From B46-G9 sp964548365 (GTDB lineage Bacteria > Desulfobacterota > DSM-4660 > Desulfatiglandales > Desulfatiglandaceae): DNA of 22,537 nt. The stretch lies in contig CAZJRD010000053.1 in assembly GCA_964548365.1 (NCBI GenBank), positions 1 to 22,537 on the forward strand, in the 5' to 3' direction. The position numbers and the translations under genes were made by a program. Shown here in pieces: positions 14,998 to 21,876 of the stretch (positions are counted from its first letter, which is position 1; every line of letters starts with the position of its first letter). The notes under the pieces were generated by a model that worked only from the letters and a program-made list of their open reading frames with translations, was not told where the DNA came from and made no database searches.

Positions 14998-16270
14998 TCC
15001 TGATGAGACTCTCGGGAAGGATTTCGCATTCGCAAATCACCCGATCGCCGGGATCATTTTTCTTCATCCATATCTTCGGCCCCAGCCCCGGTTCACTCAG
15101 TTCGCCAATAGGGGTTAAAGGTAAGGGCTCGGATTTCGTGCGGCAAGGCCTGTGCACTCCCAGCCTCTCGCAGATGAAATCCGCACCCTTTTCGGCCATA
15201 AGCCGATAGGTGGTCAATTTCCCGCCAGGCACACTAAGGAAATTCTCAACGCCATCTTTCGAGTGATCCATCAAGGCAAGGCTCCGGCTTACGGAACGAT
15301 CATCCTTTCCGCTTCCGAGTTCCAGGAGCGGCCTGATCCCAGCGTAAGCCCTGACGAAACGGGTATACTGCAGGCCCGGGAACATTTCGGCGCCTTCTTC
15401 TATCAAGTGATCCATCTCTTCCAAGGTGGGATAGAGCACCTCCGGTGATTCCACCCGAAGCGACGTTGTCCCGAGTATGGAAACAGTCCCTCCCGGTACG
15501 ACGATATCTCCATCTCCGGGCTTTCGGAGACGATTGACCACGTAGTTTGTGAACCGGTGTCCTGCCACCATGAGGCTGCCCTTGGAGTAGAGCATCTTGA
15601 TTGGAATTCCGGCGAGTTCCGCAATCTCCCCTGTCCATGCCCCGCCGGCATTTACCACAAAATCAGCCTCAATCGTTGTGACCTCACCTGTTACAGCATT
15701 CGTGATTTCAGTGTTCACAATGCGATTCGATCGTTTTCTAAAGGCGGTAACTCGGCTCGATGGCAACAAAAGCGACCCGAGTGACTGGGCTTGGGTCATA
15801 TTTTCCAGGCAGAGTCTGTACGGCCCTATGGACGCATCATCAACTCTATAGGCGGCAATAAGCTTTGAGGAAAAGCCCGGCTCCAGTTGCCTGGCTTCAT
15901 CTATATTGACTGCTCCAGCCGGAATGTCACATTGTGCACACAGGTGGGGAAAATCCGCCATATAATTTTCATCGTCACCCTCCACTGCGACGAACAGGCC
16001 ATTGGTGTCTTCGATACATTGGGGGGCAAGCTTCTTGAGCAGGAGGTTTTCTTCGTGGCACTGTTTCGCTGCAACCGGATCTGTTGCGACATACCGGGCC
16101 CCGCTAGGGAGAAGCCCATGATTTCTCCCTGATGCCCCAGCACTCAAATGGGTCTTTTCAACCACCGTGCAATGGATACCACGGAGCGTAAGATCCCTTG
16201 CGAGCCCGGTCCCGGTCGCTCCACCGCCAATAATTAGCACCTGTGTGTGAATTTCTGCTCCCTTCCACAA
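14867..16270 (-). CDS. glpA: anaerobic glycerol-3-phosphate dehydrogenase subunit A, frameshifted
   Basis: GlpA is the FAD-containing catalytic subunit of the anaerobic glycerol-3-phosphate dehydrogenase. This frame gives up to 467 residues. It includes LIIGGGATGTGLARDLTLRG at the start, GASGRNHGLLPSGARYV, VVNAGGAWTGEIAELAG, RAYAGIRPLLE and SVPGGKLTTYRLMAEKGADF, all matching the DAO-type fold of GlpA. After VICECEILPESLIRNVIS (the first [2Fe-2S] cysteine pair) homology ends, because the true continuation lies in another frame. The last 40 or so residues are therefore spurious. A one-base insertion or two-base deletion near 14985-15005 restores a protein of about 520 residues. The start is also odd: TTG (16270), with a TGA two codons upstream and no good ribosome-binding site. 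A strong AAGGGAG instead precedes an ATT codon (16252). Confidence 0.88.
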   Translation of the reverse strand: MWKGAEIHTQVLIIGGGATGTGLARDLTLRGIHCTVVEKTHLSAGASGRNHGLLPSGARYVATDPVAAKQCHEENLLLKKLAPQCIEDTNGLFVAVEGDDENYMADFPHLCAQCDIPAGAVNIDEARQLEPGFSSKLIAAYRVDDASIGPYRLCLENMTQAQSLGSLLLPSSRVTAFRKRSNRIVNTEITNAVTGEVTTIEADFVVNAGGAWTGEIAELAGIPIKMLYSKGSLMVAGHRFTNYVVNRLRKPGDGDIVVPGGTVSILGTTSLRVESPEVLYPTLEEMDHLIEEGAEMFPGLQYTRFVRAYAGIRPLLELGSGKDDRSVSRSLALMDHSKDGVENFLSVPGGKLTTYRLMAEKGADFICERLGVHRPCRTKSEPLPLTPIGELSEPGLGPKIWMKKNDPGDRVICECEILPESLIRNVISSQRGMPKAESSRHREQKQSGKRGLPGHLLRVWDYCLSLQ

Positions 16271-16460
16271 GGTCTTTCAGCTCAATAGCAATGGGCGCAA
16301 TTCTCAACAACGTTCCGATACCTCCCGGTTCAAAACATCGGGAAGGAATAATCTTTTTGAGTCACCATCAGACACGGTATCATGCTCACACGCATTGTAT
16401 CCGGAATGTATAAGTGCCTCTTTCGTTCATACACAACGGAAATTTATGATTCTTGACTCG

Positions 16461-16490
16461 AATGTATCTTTCAAGGGCAAATCATGTCAA
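16461..16490 (-). promoter_or_regulatory. putative promoter of glpA-glpB
   Basis: On the minus strand TTGACA (16485-16490, perfect -35) and TACATT (16461-16466, -10) are 18 bases apart. The predicted start is about 180 bases upstream of glpA. The -10 box lies within the CGAATGTATC segment that partly resembles a GlpR half-site, which would suit repression. This is a pattern match only. Confidence 0.45.
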
Positions 16491-16567
16491 GCAAATAAAG
16501 TTCATATGAGAACATTTTAGTGTTTTTTGTTTTCATTTTTGAAGTTCTTCTCATAACCTTAATGCAG

Positions 16568-16686
16568 CTGTAAGAAGTCAAAAAGCATCCATTTTCGTTA
16601 TTCCCGCGAAAGCGGGAATCCAGGTATTCCAATATGTTCTGGATGCCGAATCGAGTCCGGCATGACGGTTTTGGGATTTTTTACGA
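16568..16686 (+). repeat. 119-bp palindromic MITE-like repeat, copy 1
   Basis: The element runs from CTGTAAGAAGTC (16568-16579) to GATTTTTTACGA (16675-16686), imperfect terminal inverted repeats. Inside are the hairpin TTCCCGCGAAAGCGGGAA (16601-16618) and a second dyad, GCCGAATCGAGTCCGGC (16644-16660). It aligns without gaps over its full 119 bases with the reverse complement of 21641-21759 (96 of 119 identical by hand count). Repeats carrying CGCGAAAGCGGGAATCC and GGATGCCG...CGGCATGAC cores are common dispersed elements in proteobacterial genomes. It encodes no transposase. It lies just upstream of the glpR promoter. Confidence 0.85.
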
Positions 16687-16729
16687 CTTTACCAACCTTT
16701 GCTCTCCCAAAATTTACCGAAAGTTTTTC

Positions 16730-16758
16730 TTGAGAATCCATGCGGTGAATGCTATTTA
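16730..16758 (+). promoter_or_regulatory. putative sigma-70 promoter of glpR
   Basis: TTGAGA (16730-16735) and TATTTA (16753-16758) are separated by exactly 17 bases, about 45 bases upstream of glpR and 43 bases beyond the end of the repeat element. Confidence 0.45.
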
Positions 16759-16776
16759 ATATACAGAGGTGACCAA

Positions 16777-16830
16777 ATGAGTCCTCTGATTCGGAAGGAG
16801 AATGGATGTCTACTACGAACAACCTCTTGA
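16777..16830 (+). CDS. possible 17-residue leader ORF overlapping the glpR start
   Basis: An ATG at 16777 has a GAGGTG ribosome-binding site five bases upstream and encodes a 17-residue peptide (MSPLIRKENG at its start), ending at TGA 16828-16830, inside glpR in a different frame. The signal is as strong as that of glpR itself. It may couple or limit translation of the repressor, or be accidental. No known peptide is recognised. Confidence 0.3.
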   Translation: MSPLIRKENGCLLRTTS

Positions 16831-17663
16831 CAAGGCTGGTAAATGGGTCATCCAGGTTGGAAAATGAAAATCGTGAACGAAACCCGTCCGCACTTCAGCG
16901 GAAAAAAGCAATCCTTGCGCTGGTAAGAAGCCAGGGATTTCTCTCCATAGAGGCGCTGGCCAAGCATTTTTCAGTCACTTCACAAACCATACGCCGTGAC
17001 GTCAATGAACTCGCGAAGACAGGGTTCCTGCGCCGATTTCATGGTGGCGCGGGACTCCCGTCCAGTGTGGAAAATCTCGGCTATCAGGCCAGGAAGATGT
17101 TTTGTTCTTCAGGCAAGGTCCGCATCGCCAGAACCCTGGCAAAGCACATTCCGGATGAGGCGTCTCTTTTTATTGACATTGGAACAACTGCTGAAGAAGT
17201 GGCCAGGGCCCTCTGCGATCATAAGGCGCTCCGTATTATCACGAATAACCTTAATGCTGCCTGCATATTGAGTGAAAAAAACGACTTTGAAGTTTTTGTG
17301 ACGGGAGGGATCGTTCGGAGCGGCGACCGGGGTATTACTGGAGAAGCAGCCATTGACTTTATCAATCAATTCAACGTGGACTTTGCGATTATCAGCATCA
17401 GCGGGATAGATGCCGAAGGCGCATTGCTTGATTTTGACTACAGTGAAGTTCGGGTTGGGCAAGCCATCATTGCCCGGGCGCGAAAGATCTTACTCGCTGC
17501 CGATCATACCAAATTCGGAAGAGACGCCATGGTACGTATCTGTAATATTTCTGATGTTGATGCACTCTTTACCGATCAAACGCCACCGAAGCAGATGATG
17601 GAATTGCTGTCCGCCTCCCACGTTGAACTGCACATTGCGGACGCAGAAATCGGTACAGATTGA
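16806..17663 (+). CDS. glpR: DeoR-family glycerol-3-phosphate repressor
   Basis: The protein has 285 residues from the ATG at 16806 with AAGGAG five bases upstream. It has an N-terminal extension of about 25 residues, then a DeoR helix-turn-helix (LSIEALAKHFSVTSQTIRRD, about 47-66) and FLRRFHGGAGLPS. The effector domain has LFIDIGTTAEEVARAL, IITNNLNAACIL, TGGIVRSGDRGITGEA and ISGIDAEGALLDFDYSEV, which follow E. coli GlpR nearly block by block. GlpR represses glp genes and is released by glycerol-3-phosphate. It is transcribed divergently from glpA-glpB-glpK, as expected for their regulator. It appears intact, unlike glpA and glpB. Confidence 0.93.
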   Translation: MSTTNNLLTRLVNGSSRLENENRERNPSALQRKKAILALVRSQGFLSIEALAKHFSVTSQTIRRDVNELAKTGFLRRFHGGAGLPSSVENLGYQARKMFCSSGKVRIARTLAKHIPDEASLFIDIGTTAEEVARALCDHKALRIITNNLNAACILSEKNDFEVFVTGGIVRSGDRGITGEAAIDFINQFNVDFAIISISGIDAEGALLDFDYSEVRVGQAIIARARKILLAADHTKFGRDAMVRICNISDVDALFTDQTPPKQMMELLSASHVELHIADAEIGTD

Positions 17664-17743
17664 TTCATCTTGATACTCATTCATATCAAATGTGCGGGGA
17701 ACAATAAACCTCGTGTAGGAAAAAGAGAGAGCTAAGGAAAAGC

Positions 17744-19243
17744 ATGAAAATTGATCAGTTTCCAAAAAATATGCAGCCGTACCTGATCCCGCAACCCCGT
17801 GGCGACATGTTCTACCGCTGTTTGAAATGCGGGATGGAGTTCGATATCCAGGAACTTCTCTACACCTGCGCGAAATGCGGAGGCGTGCTTCTCCTTGAAA
17901 ACAGGAACGTTTCCAGCCACCGGATTCCGGGAAAAACATGGCAGGAAATATTCGACTACCGGAGGATGCTCAATGTTCAGGCCCTCAAGGGTATTTTCCG
18001 CTATTATGAATTCATTGCGCCGGTCATCCCCCTGGATCAAATCGTATATCTTGGTGAGGGCCACACTCCCCTGGTACAGGCCAATAGCCATCTCCGGAAC
18101 TTGGTCGGGATGGACTTCTATTACAAAAATGACGGCCTGAATCCGAGTGCATCCTTCAAAGACCGGGGCATGGCATGTGCCCTGAGTTATCTCCAATACC
18201 TGGTTGGGGAAAAGGGCCTTTCAGGCATTCTGGCTATTTGTGCTTCAACCGGGGATACCTCGGCCTCTGCAGCCCTTTACAGTAGCTATCTGGATGACAC
18301 AGTAAAGTCGGCGGTCCTGCTCCCCAAAGGGAAGGTCACCCCCCAACAGCTCTCCCAGCCACTAGGGAGCGGTGCCAGGGTCCTGGAAATGCCCGGGGTA
18401 TTCGATGATTGCATGAAAGTAGTGGAACTGCTTGCCGAGCATTATAACGTGGCTCTCCTCAATTCAAAAAACAGCTGGCGAATCCTGGGACAGGAATCCT
18501 TCTCATTTGAAATCGCACAGGATTTTGATTACCACGTGGGAGACAAGGCAGTGGTACTGCCCATCGGGAACGCGGGGAATATCACCGCCGTCATGGGCGG
18601 TTTCCTGAAGTTTTTCGAGGCGGGAATAGTCAATGCCCTCCCCTGGATCATCGGTGTCCAATCCGAGCACGCAGACCCCGTGTACCGCTATTTTCTCGAA
18701 GAAACACCCGGGAAGAGGCATTTCACTCCCGTTGATGTCCGGCCCAGCGTGGCCCAGGCCGCCATGATCGGCAATCCCGTATCCATGCCCAGGGTTATTG
18801 AACTGGCTGAAAAATACAATCGACTGGCGGGAGAAAAACGTATTCATATTGTGCAGGTGACGGAGCAAGAAATCATGGATTCCATGATTACGGCAAATCA
18901 GAACGGAAATATCGCCTGTACCCAGGGTGGTGAATCTCTTGCAGGCCTCCGGAAGGCGCTTAAAAATGGCCTCCTGGATTCCAGTCTGACCGGGGTTCTC
19001 GATTCGACGGCTCACATGCTCAAGTTCGCCACATTCCAGGCAAAATATTTTGAAGATTCCTTTGAACCTGCGTTTGAAGTGGCCCCTGATCCAAACCTCC
19101 GAAACGCGCCGGTGGAATTGACCTTAGAAGATAAATCCCTATCACCTCAACCGGGGAAGCCGCTCAAGGGAAAGGAAATGGACGAATTTGTCACACGCAT
19201 GGCCGACAAGATCGCCCGGCTCCTTGGCCTCGCAAAAAGGTAA
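17744..19243 (+). CDS. thrC: threonine synthase
   Basis: This 499-residue PLP enzyme converts O-phosphohomoserine to threonine. The N-terminus carries a zinc ribbon (CLKCG and CAKCGG, about residues 26-46), as in one class of bacterial and archaeal threonine synthases. Then come YLGEGHTPLVQA, the PLP lysine motif NPSASFKDRGMA, AICASTGDTSASAALY, LPIGNAGNITAVMGG for the phosphate-binding turn and a C-terminal CTQGGESLAGLRKAL. About 50 extra residues follow the usual core. The ATG has AAGGA five bases upstream. It begins 80 bases after glpR and carries no sign of damage. A short dyad, TTGATA...TATCAA (17670-17689), lies in the gap before it and could be an operator. Confidence 0.94.
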   Translation: MKIDQFPKNMQPYLIPQPRGDMFYRCLKCGMEFDIQELLYTCAKCGGVLLLENRNVSSHRIPGKTWQEIFDYRRMLNVQALKGIFRYYEFIAPVIPLDQIVYLGEGHTPLVQANSHLRNLVGMDFYYKNDGLNPSASFKDRGMACALSYLQYLVGEKGLSGILAICASTGDTSASAALYSSYLDDTVKSAVLLPKGKVTPQQLSQPLGSGARVLEMPGVFDDCMKVVELLAEHYNVALLNSKNSWRILGQESFSFEIAQDFDYHVGDKAVVLPIGNAGNITAVMGGFLKFFEAGIVNALPWIIGVQSEHADPVYRYFLEETPGKRHFTPVDVRPSVAQAAMIGNPVSMPRVIELAEKYNRLAGEKRIHIVQVTEQEIMDSMITANQNGNIACTQGGESLAGLRKALKNGLLDSSLTGVLDSTAHMLKFATFQAKYFEDSFEPAFEVAPDPNLRNAPVELTLEDKSLSPQPGKPLKGKEMDEFVTRMADKIARLLGLAKR

Positions 19244-19262
19244 GAAGGTACCTCTCCCATCC

Positions 19263-19733
19263 ATGCCGCAAATAAAAATAATCGTTGTGGGCCAGACAAA
19301 ACTCCCGTTCCTGCTTGAAGGTCAAAACCTTTACCTGGGGCGCCTCCGGCATTATACTTCCCTCGAATGGACGGAAGTCAAACCGGTCCCCATGAAAAAA
19401 AAGGCTAGGGAACAATCCATCAAGGAGCAGGAAGGCATTTCCATCCTTCGGCATATCAATGACCGGGACAGCGTTATCGCACTGGATCAAAGAGGAAAGA
19501 TGTATGACTCAAGGGAACTGACTTCACGTGTGGAAAAAATATTCATGGAACAGGGCCGATTGATCTTTGCCATTGGAGGGGCCCTCGGATTGTCAGAGGA
19601 CGTTTTGAAAAGAGCCCAGGCAGTCCTCTCTCTTTCACGATTAACCTTTACCCATGAAATGGCCAGGCTCTTTCTCTTGGAGCAGCTTTACCGGGCTTTC
19701 ACTATCCTGCGCGGGGAGAAATATCATAAATAG
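19263..19733 (+). CDS. rlmH: 23S rRNA (pseudouridine-1915-N3) methyltransferase
   Basis: The protein has 156 residues from the ATG at 19263. It is a SPOUT-class methyltransferase that uses S-adenosylmethionine to methylate pseudouridine 1915 in helix 69 of 23S rRNA. Family signs are KIIVVGQTKLPFL at the start, VIALDQRGKMYDSRELT, the knot motif LIFAIGGALGLSE, and the C-terminal block LSLSRLTFTHEMARLFLLEQ with EKYHK at the end. The length matches E. coli RlmH (155 residues, from memory). It starts 19 bases after thrC on the same strand and is likely co-transcribed. It converges on the receiver gene after 28 bases. Confidence 0.95.
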   Translation: MPQIKIIVVGQTKLPFLLEGQNLYLGRLRHYTSLEWTEVKPVPMKKKAREQSIKEQEGISILRHINDRDSVIALDQRGKMYDSRELTSRVEKIFMEQGRLIFAIGGALGLSEDVLKRAQAVLSLSRLTFTHEMARLFLLEQLYRAFTILRGEKYHK

Positions 19734-19761
19734 AAACTGGCTTTAGAGGAAGAGTGGATTT

Positions 19762-20130
19762 CTATTCCACCTGGTTTCCGGCCTCCAGGGCCATCGCAAT
19801 CTTGTTCTTGAGCTCTGTCAGATCAAAAGATTTTATCACATAGAAATCCGCGGCAATGGATTTCATATCCTCTTTAAACGTGTCATAGGCAGTACACAGA
19901 ACTACGGGCAAATCATAAAACTTGTTTCTTATATCCTGCAATAAATCGAGGCCGTTATAATCTACCATTTTTATGTCAAGAACAACGAGATCCGGCTTCT
20001 CCTCTTCTATCTTTTCAAGCAGCTTATAACCGCTGTCGGCGGTAATCACTTCATAGCCTGCCTCGCTCAATTCCTCAGAATAGAGATACCGGATATGCTC
20101 CTCATCATCCACAATCAGTAATTTTGCCAT
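19762..20130 (-). CDS. single-domain response regulator (CheY-like receiver)
   Basis: The protein has 122 residues from the ATG at 20130, which has AAGGAG eight bases upstream. It is a bare receiver domain: acidic pair Asp8-Asp9 (LLIVDDEEH), phosphoacceptor Asp52 (LVVLDIKM), switch Thr80 (LCTAYD) and Lys100. The usual Lys-Pro is Lys-Ser here (VIKSFD). No output domain is present, so it must act by protein contact or as a phosphate shuttle. No kinase is adjacent. The orphan GAF kinase at 5968-7800 lacks a partner, but pairing them is only a guess. Stand-alone receivers of this type are common in Desulfobacterota. Confidence 0.9.
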   Translation of the reverse strand: MAKLLIVDDEEHIRYLYSEELSEAGYEVITADSGYKLLEKIEEEKPDLVVLDIKMVDYNGLDLLQDIRNKFYDLPVVLCTAYDTFKEDMKSIAADFYVIKSFDLTELKNKIAMALEAGNQVE

Positions 20131-20209
20131 AACCTTATCTCCTTGCTCCTCTTTTCCCGGGACCGTTCGTGGTTCACTCATCTCGAATCCCAAGGAGGAT
20201 ATACCCGTA

Positions 20210-20237
20210 AGGATAACAAAAATTATTCATTTTGCAA
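20210..20237 (-). promoter_or_regulatory. possible promoter of the receiver gene
   Basis: On the minus strand TTGCAA (20232-20237) and TATCCT (20210-20215) are 16 bases apart, each matching four of six consensus positions, about 80 bases upstream of the start. This is a weak match. Confidence 0.28.
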
Positions 20238-20264
20238 ACAGGAAAGGTCTCATGCGTTGCGCAT

Positions 20265-21116
20265 TTAATACGTATAGAACCCTTTTTCTGTTTTTTTCCC
20301 CAGCCATCCAGCGTCAACATATTTTTTCAACAGAGGACATGGACGGTACTTGCCATCACCGAAACCATCCTGCAGAACCTGCATAATGGAAAGGCAGGTA
20401 TCAAGGCCTATGAGGTCTGCCAGGGCGAGAGGCCCCATGGGGTGGTTCATGCCAAGCTTCATCACCTGGTCAATATTCTCAGGAGTGCCGACCCCTTCAA
20501 AGAGCGCGTATACGGCCTCATTGATCATCGGCATCAAAATCCGGTTACTGATAAATCCCGGGAAATCATTTGCCGGTACAGGCGTCTTGCCCATGTCCAA
20601 TGCAAGCTTCCGGGTGGTTTCGAAGGTGGTGTCGGAGGTGGCAAGCCCCTTGATTATTTCCACCAGTTTCATCATGGGGACAGGGTTCATAAAGTGCATG
20701 CCGACCACCAGTTCCGGCCTTCGGGTTGCCCCTGCGATTTTGGTGATGGATATGGAGGACGTGTTCGAGGACAGGATCACTCCCTCTCTACACGCCTGAT
20801 CCAGTGCCGTGAATATCTGCAACTTGAGAGTCTCATTTTCGGTTGCCGCTTCCACGACAAAATCTGTTTTGGCCATATCCTCTTCCATGGAAGTGGAGCC
20901 CTCAATTGCGCCAAGGACTTCTCCCTTCCGAGCTTCGGTTATGACGTCCTTCTTGACCAACCTCCCCAGACTTTTTTCGATGGCAGAAAACCCTCTTTCC
21001 ACGAATTCGTCTTTAATATCATTCATGATTACTTCAAATCCACTCATCGCCGCGACCTGTGCGATGCCGGATCCCATCTGACCTGCGCCAACCACACCAA
21101 CTGTTTTTACCTCCAT
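20265..21116 (-). CDS. hbd: 3-hydroxybutyryl-CoA dehydrogenase family protein
   Basis: The protein has 283 residues from the ATG at 21116 (GGAGG about ten bases upstream). It catalyses the NAD-linked interconversion of 3-hydroxyacyl-CoA and 3-ketoacyl-CoA, in beta-oxidation or butyrate-type metabolism. The Rossmann start VGVVGAGQMGSGIAQVAA, ENETLKLQIFTALD, SSNTSSISITKIA, the catalytic histidine in GMHFMNPVPMMKLVEII and NDFPGFISNRILMPMINEA are all in place. The C-terminal domain has NHPMGPLALADLIGLD and ends TEKGFYTY. The length equals clostridial Hbd (about 282). Whether it works in the oxidative or reductive direction cannot be told. It follows the universal stress gene by 41 bases, probably in one transcript. 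Confidence 0.94.
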   Translation of the reverse strand: MEVKTVGVVGAGQMGSGIAQVAAMSGFEVIMNDIKDEFVERGFSAIEKSLGRLVKKDVITEARKGEVLGAIEGSTSMEEDMAKTDFVVEAATENETLKLQIFTALDQACREGVILSSNTSSISITKIAGATRRPELVVGMHFMNPVPMMKLVEIIKGLATSDTTFETTRKLALDMGKTPVPANDFPGFISNRILMPMINEAVYALFEGVGTPENIDQVMKLGMNHPMGPLALADLIGLDTCLSIMQVLQDGFGDGKYRPCPLLKKYVDAGWLGKKTEKGFYTY

Positions 21117-21157
21117 TGCTCTTGTTCCTCCGATTCTCCTATTTTTTCCGTTGAAGC

Positions 21158-21610
21158 CTATTCCATTTTTTCGCGAGAGCGGACTATCATCACTGAACAC
21201 GGCGCCTTATGGGCAACGCGCTTTGCCACGCTTCCAAAAAAGACCAGGCCAGCACCTGACAGCCCATAGGAACCCATTGCAACCAAGTCAATACCGTTTT
21301 CTTCCAGGAATCGCAAGATTTCTGTGGATACGTGGCCGTCGCGAACCACGAGCTCTAACGCTGTCTCCTCTCCAACCCTTGCTCCATATTCCTTCTCCAT
21401 GCGCTCCTCGATATTCAGGATCAGAGATTTCTCCGGTTCCACAGGCACCACCCATTCCGCATCTGTGAGGAGGGGATTAATCAATGGGGGCGCCACGTGC
21501 AATACAAACAGTTTGGCTGAATACTTTTCAGCCATTTCCTTGGCTGTTACAAATGCGACCTCCGCGTTCCTGGAAAAATCAGTACAACAAACAATTCTTT
21601 TTATGGGCAT
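21158..21610 (-). CDS. universal stress protein (UspA family)
   Basis: This 150-residue protein has a UspA fold. The N-terminal strand carries IKRIVCCTDFSRNAEVA, with an aspartate that usually contacts the nucleotide. The C-terminal motif GSYGLSGAGLVFFGS fits the ATP-binding pattern G-2x-G-9x-G-(S/T), followed by PCSVMIVR. It is therefore probably of the ATP-binding class. Such proteins support survival under starvation or stress by mechanisms that are poorly defined. The start has GGAGG five bases upstream. It is the first gene of a pair with hbd. A 119-bp repeat lies 30 bases upstream of its start, so its promoter is probably inside or near that repeat. Confidence 0.93.
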   Translation of the reverse strand: MPIKRIVCCTDFSRNAEVAFVTAKEMAEKYSAKLFVLHVAPPLINPLLTDAEWVVPVEPEKSLILNIEERMEKEYGARVGEETALELVVRDGHVSTEILRFLEENGIDLVAMGSYGLSGAGLVFFGSVAKRVAHKAPCSVMIVRSREKME

Positions 21611-21640
21611 GACAGCCTCCTCTTTTCACGATTGATGGTG

Positions 21641-21759
21641 TCGTAAAAAGTCCCCAAAACGTCATGCCGGAATTGATCCGGCATCCACAACATATTGAAT
21701 CGACCGGATTCGCGCTTTCGCGGGAATGACAAAAATGGGCCCTTATTGACTTTTTACGA
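21641..21759 (-). repeat. 119-bp palindromic MITE-like repeat, copy 2
   Basis: The element is bounded by perfect 12-bp terminal inverted repeats, TCGTAAAAAGTC (21641-21652) and GACTTTTTACGA (21748-21759). It is the same length as copy 1 and lies in the opposite orientation, with 96 of 119 positions identical by hand count. The internal CGCGCTTTCGCG and GCCGGAATTGATCCGGC dyads are kept. It is flanked by near-identical segments CACGATTGATG (21627-21637) and CACAATTGATG (21766-21776), which may be a target duplication. It separates the universal stress gene from the downstream hypothetical gene. Confidence 0.87.
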
Positions 21760-21793
21760 GTTTGTCACAATTGATGCGGCAAAAAATACTGGC

Positions 21794-21823
21794 TTGGACT
21801 TTTCAGGGTTGTTGTTCTATGAT
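21794..21823 (+). promoter_or_regulatory. possible promoter of the 21877 gene
   Basis: TTGGAC (21794-21799) and TATGAT (21818-21823, five of six consensus bases) are 18 bases apart, 53 bases upstream of the start codon. The -10 box is good and the -35 box is weak. Confidence 0.35.
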
Positions 21824-21876
21824 GAACCGGACATTTTGTCCCGAATTGTCCCAAGCCTCTCCTTCTAACAGAGGAA

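Larger units (their letters stand above)
16271..16805. other. 535-base divergent intergenic region between glpA and glpR
   Basis: This gap holds the putative glpA promoter, a 119-bp palindromic repeat, the putative glpR promoter and a short leader ORF. Two CGAATGTATC-like or GGAATGTATA-like segments (about 16403-16412 and 16459-16468) and a TTCGTTCATA segment (16422-16431) partly resemble halves of the E. coli GlpR operator (consensus ATGTTCGWTAWCGAACAT). No full palindromic operator is seen, so GlpR binding here is inferred from position only. Confidence 0.4.

Noticed and set aside
16598..16822. 74-codon minus-strand frame ending near PDSIRHPEHIGIPGFPLSRE
   Set aside because: The peptide is the translation of the dispersed palindromic repeat, a known annotation artefact.
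19734..19775. Small hairpin GTGGATTTCTATTCCAC between rlmH and the receiver gene
   Set aside because: The stem is only 5 bp with no T run, too weak to call a terminator between the convergent genes.
20232..21269. 345-codon open frame on the plus strand opposite hbd
   Set aside because: It lies antisense to a clear 3-hydroxyacyl-CoA dehydrogenase and has low-complexity, Cys/His-rich composition with no family features. It is a codon-bias shadow.
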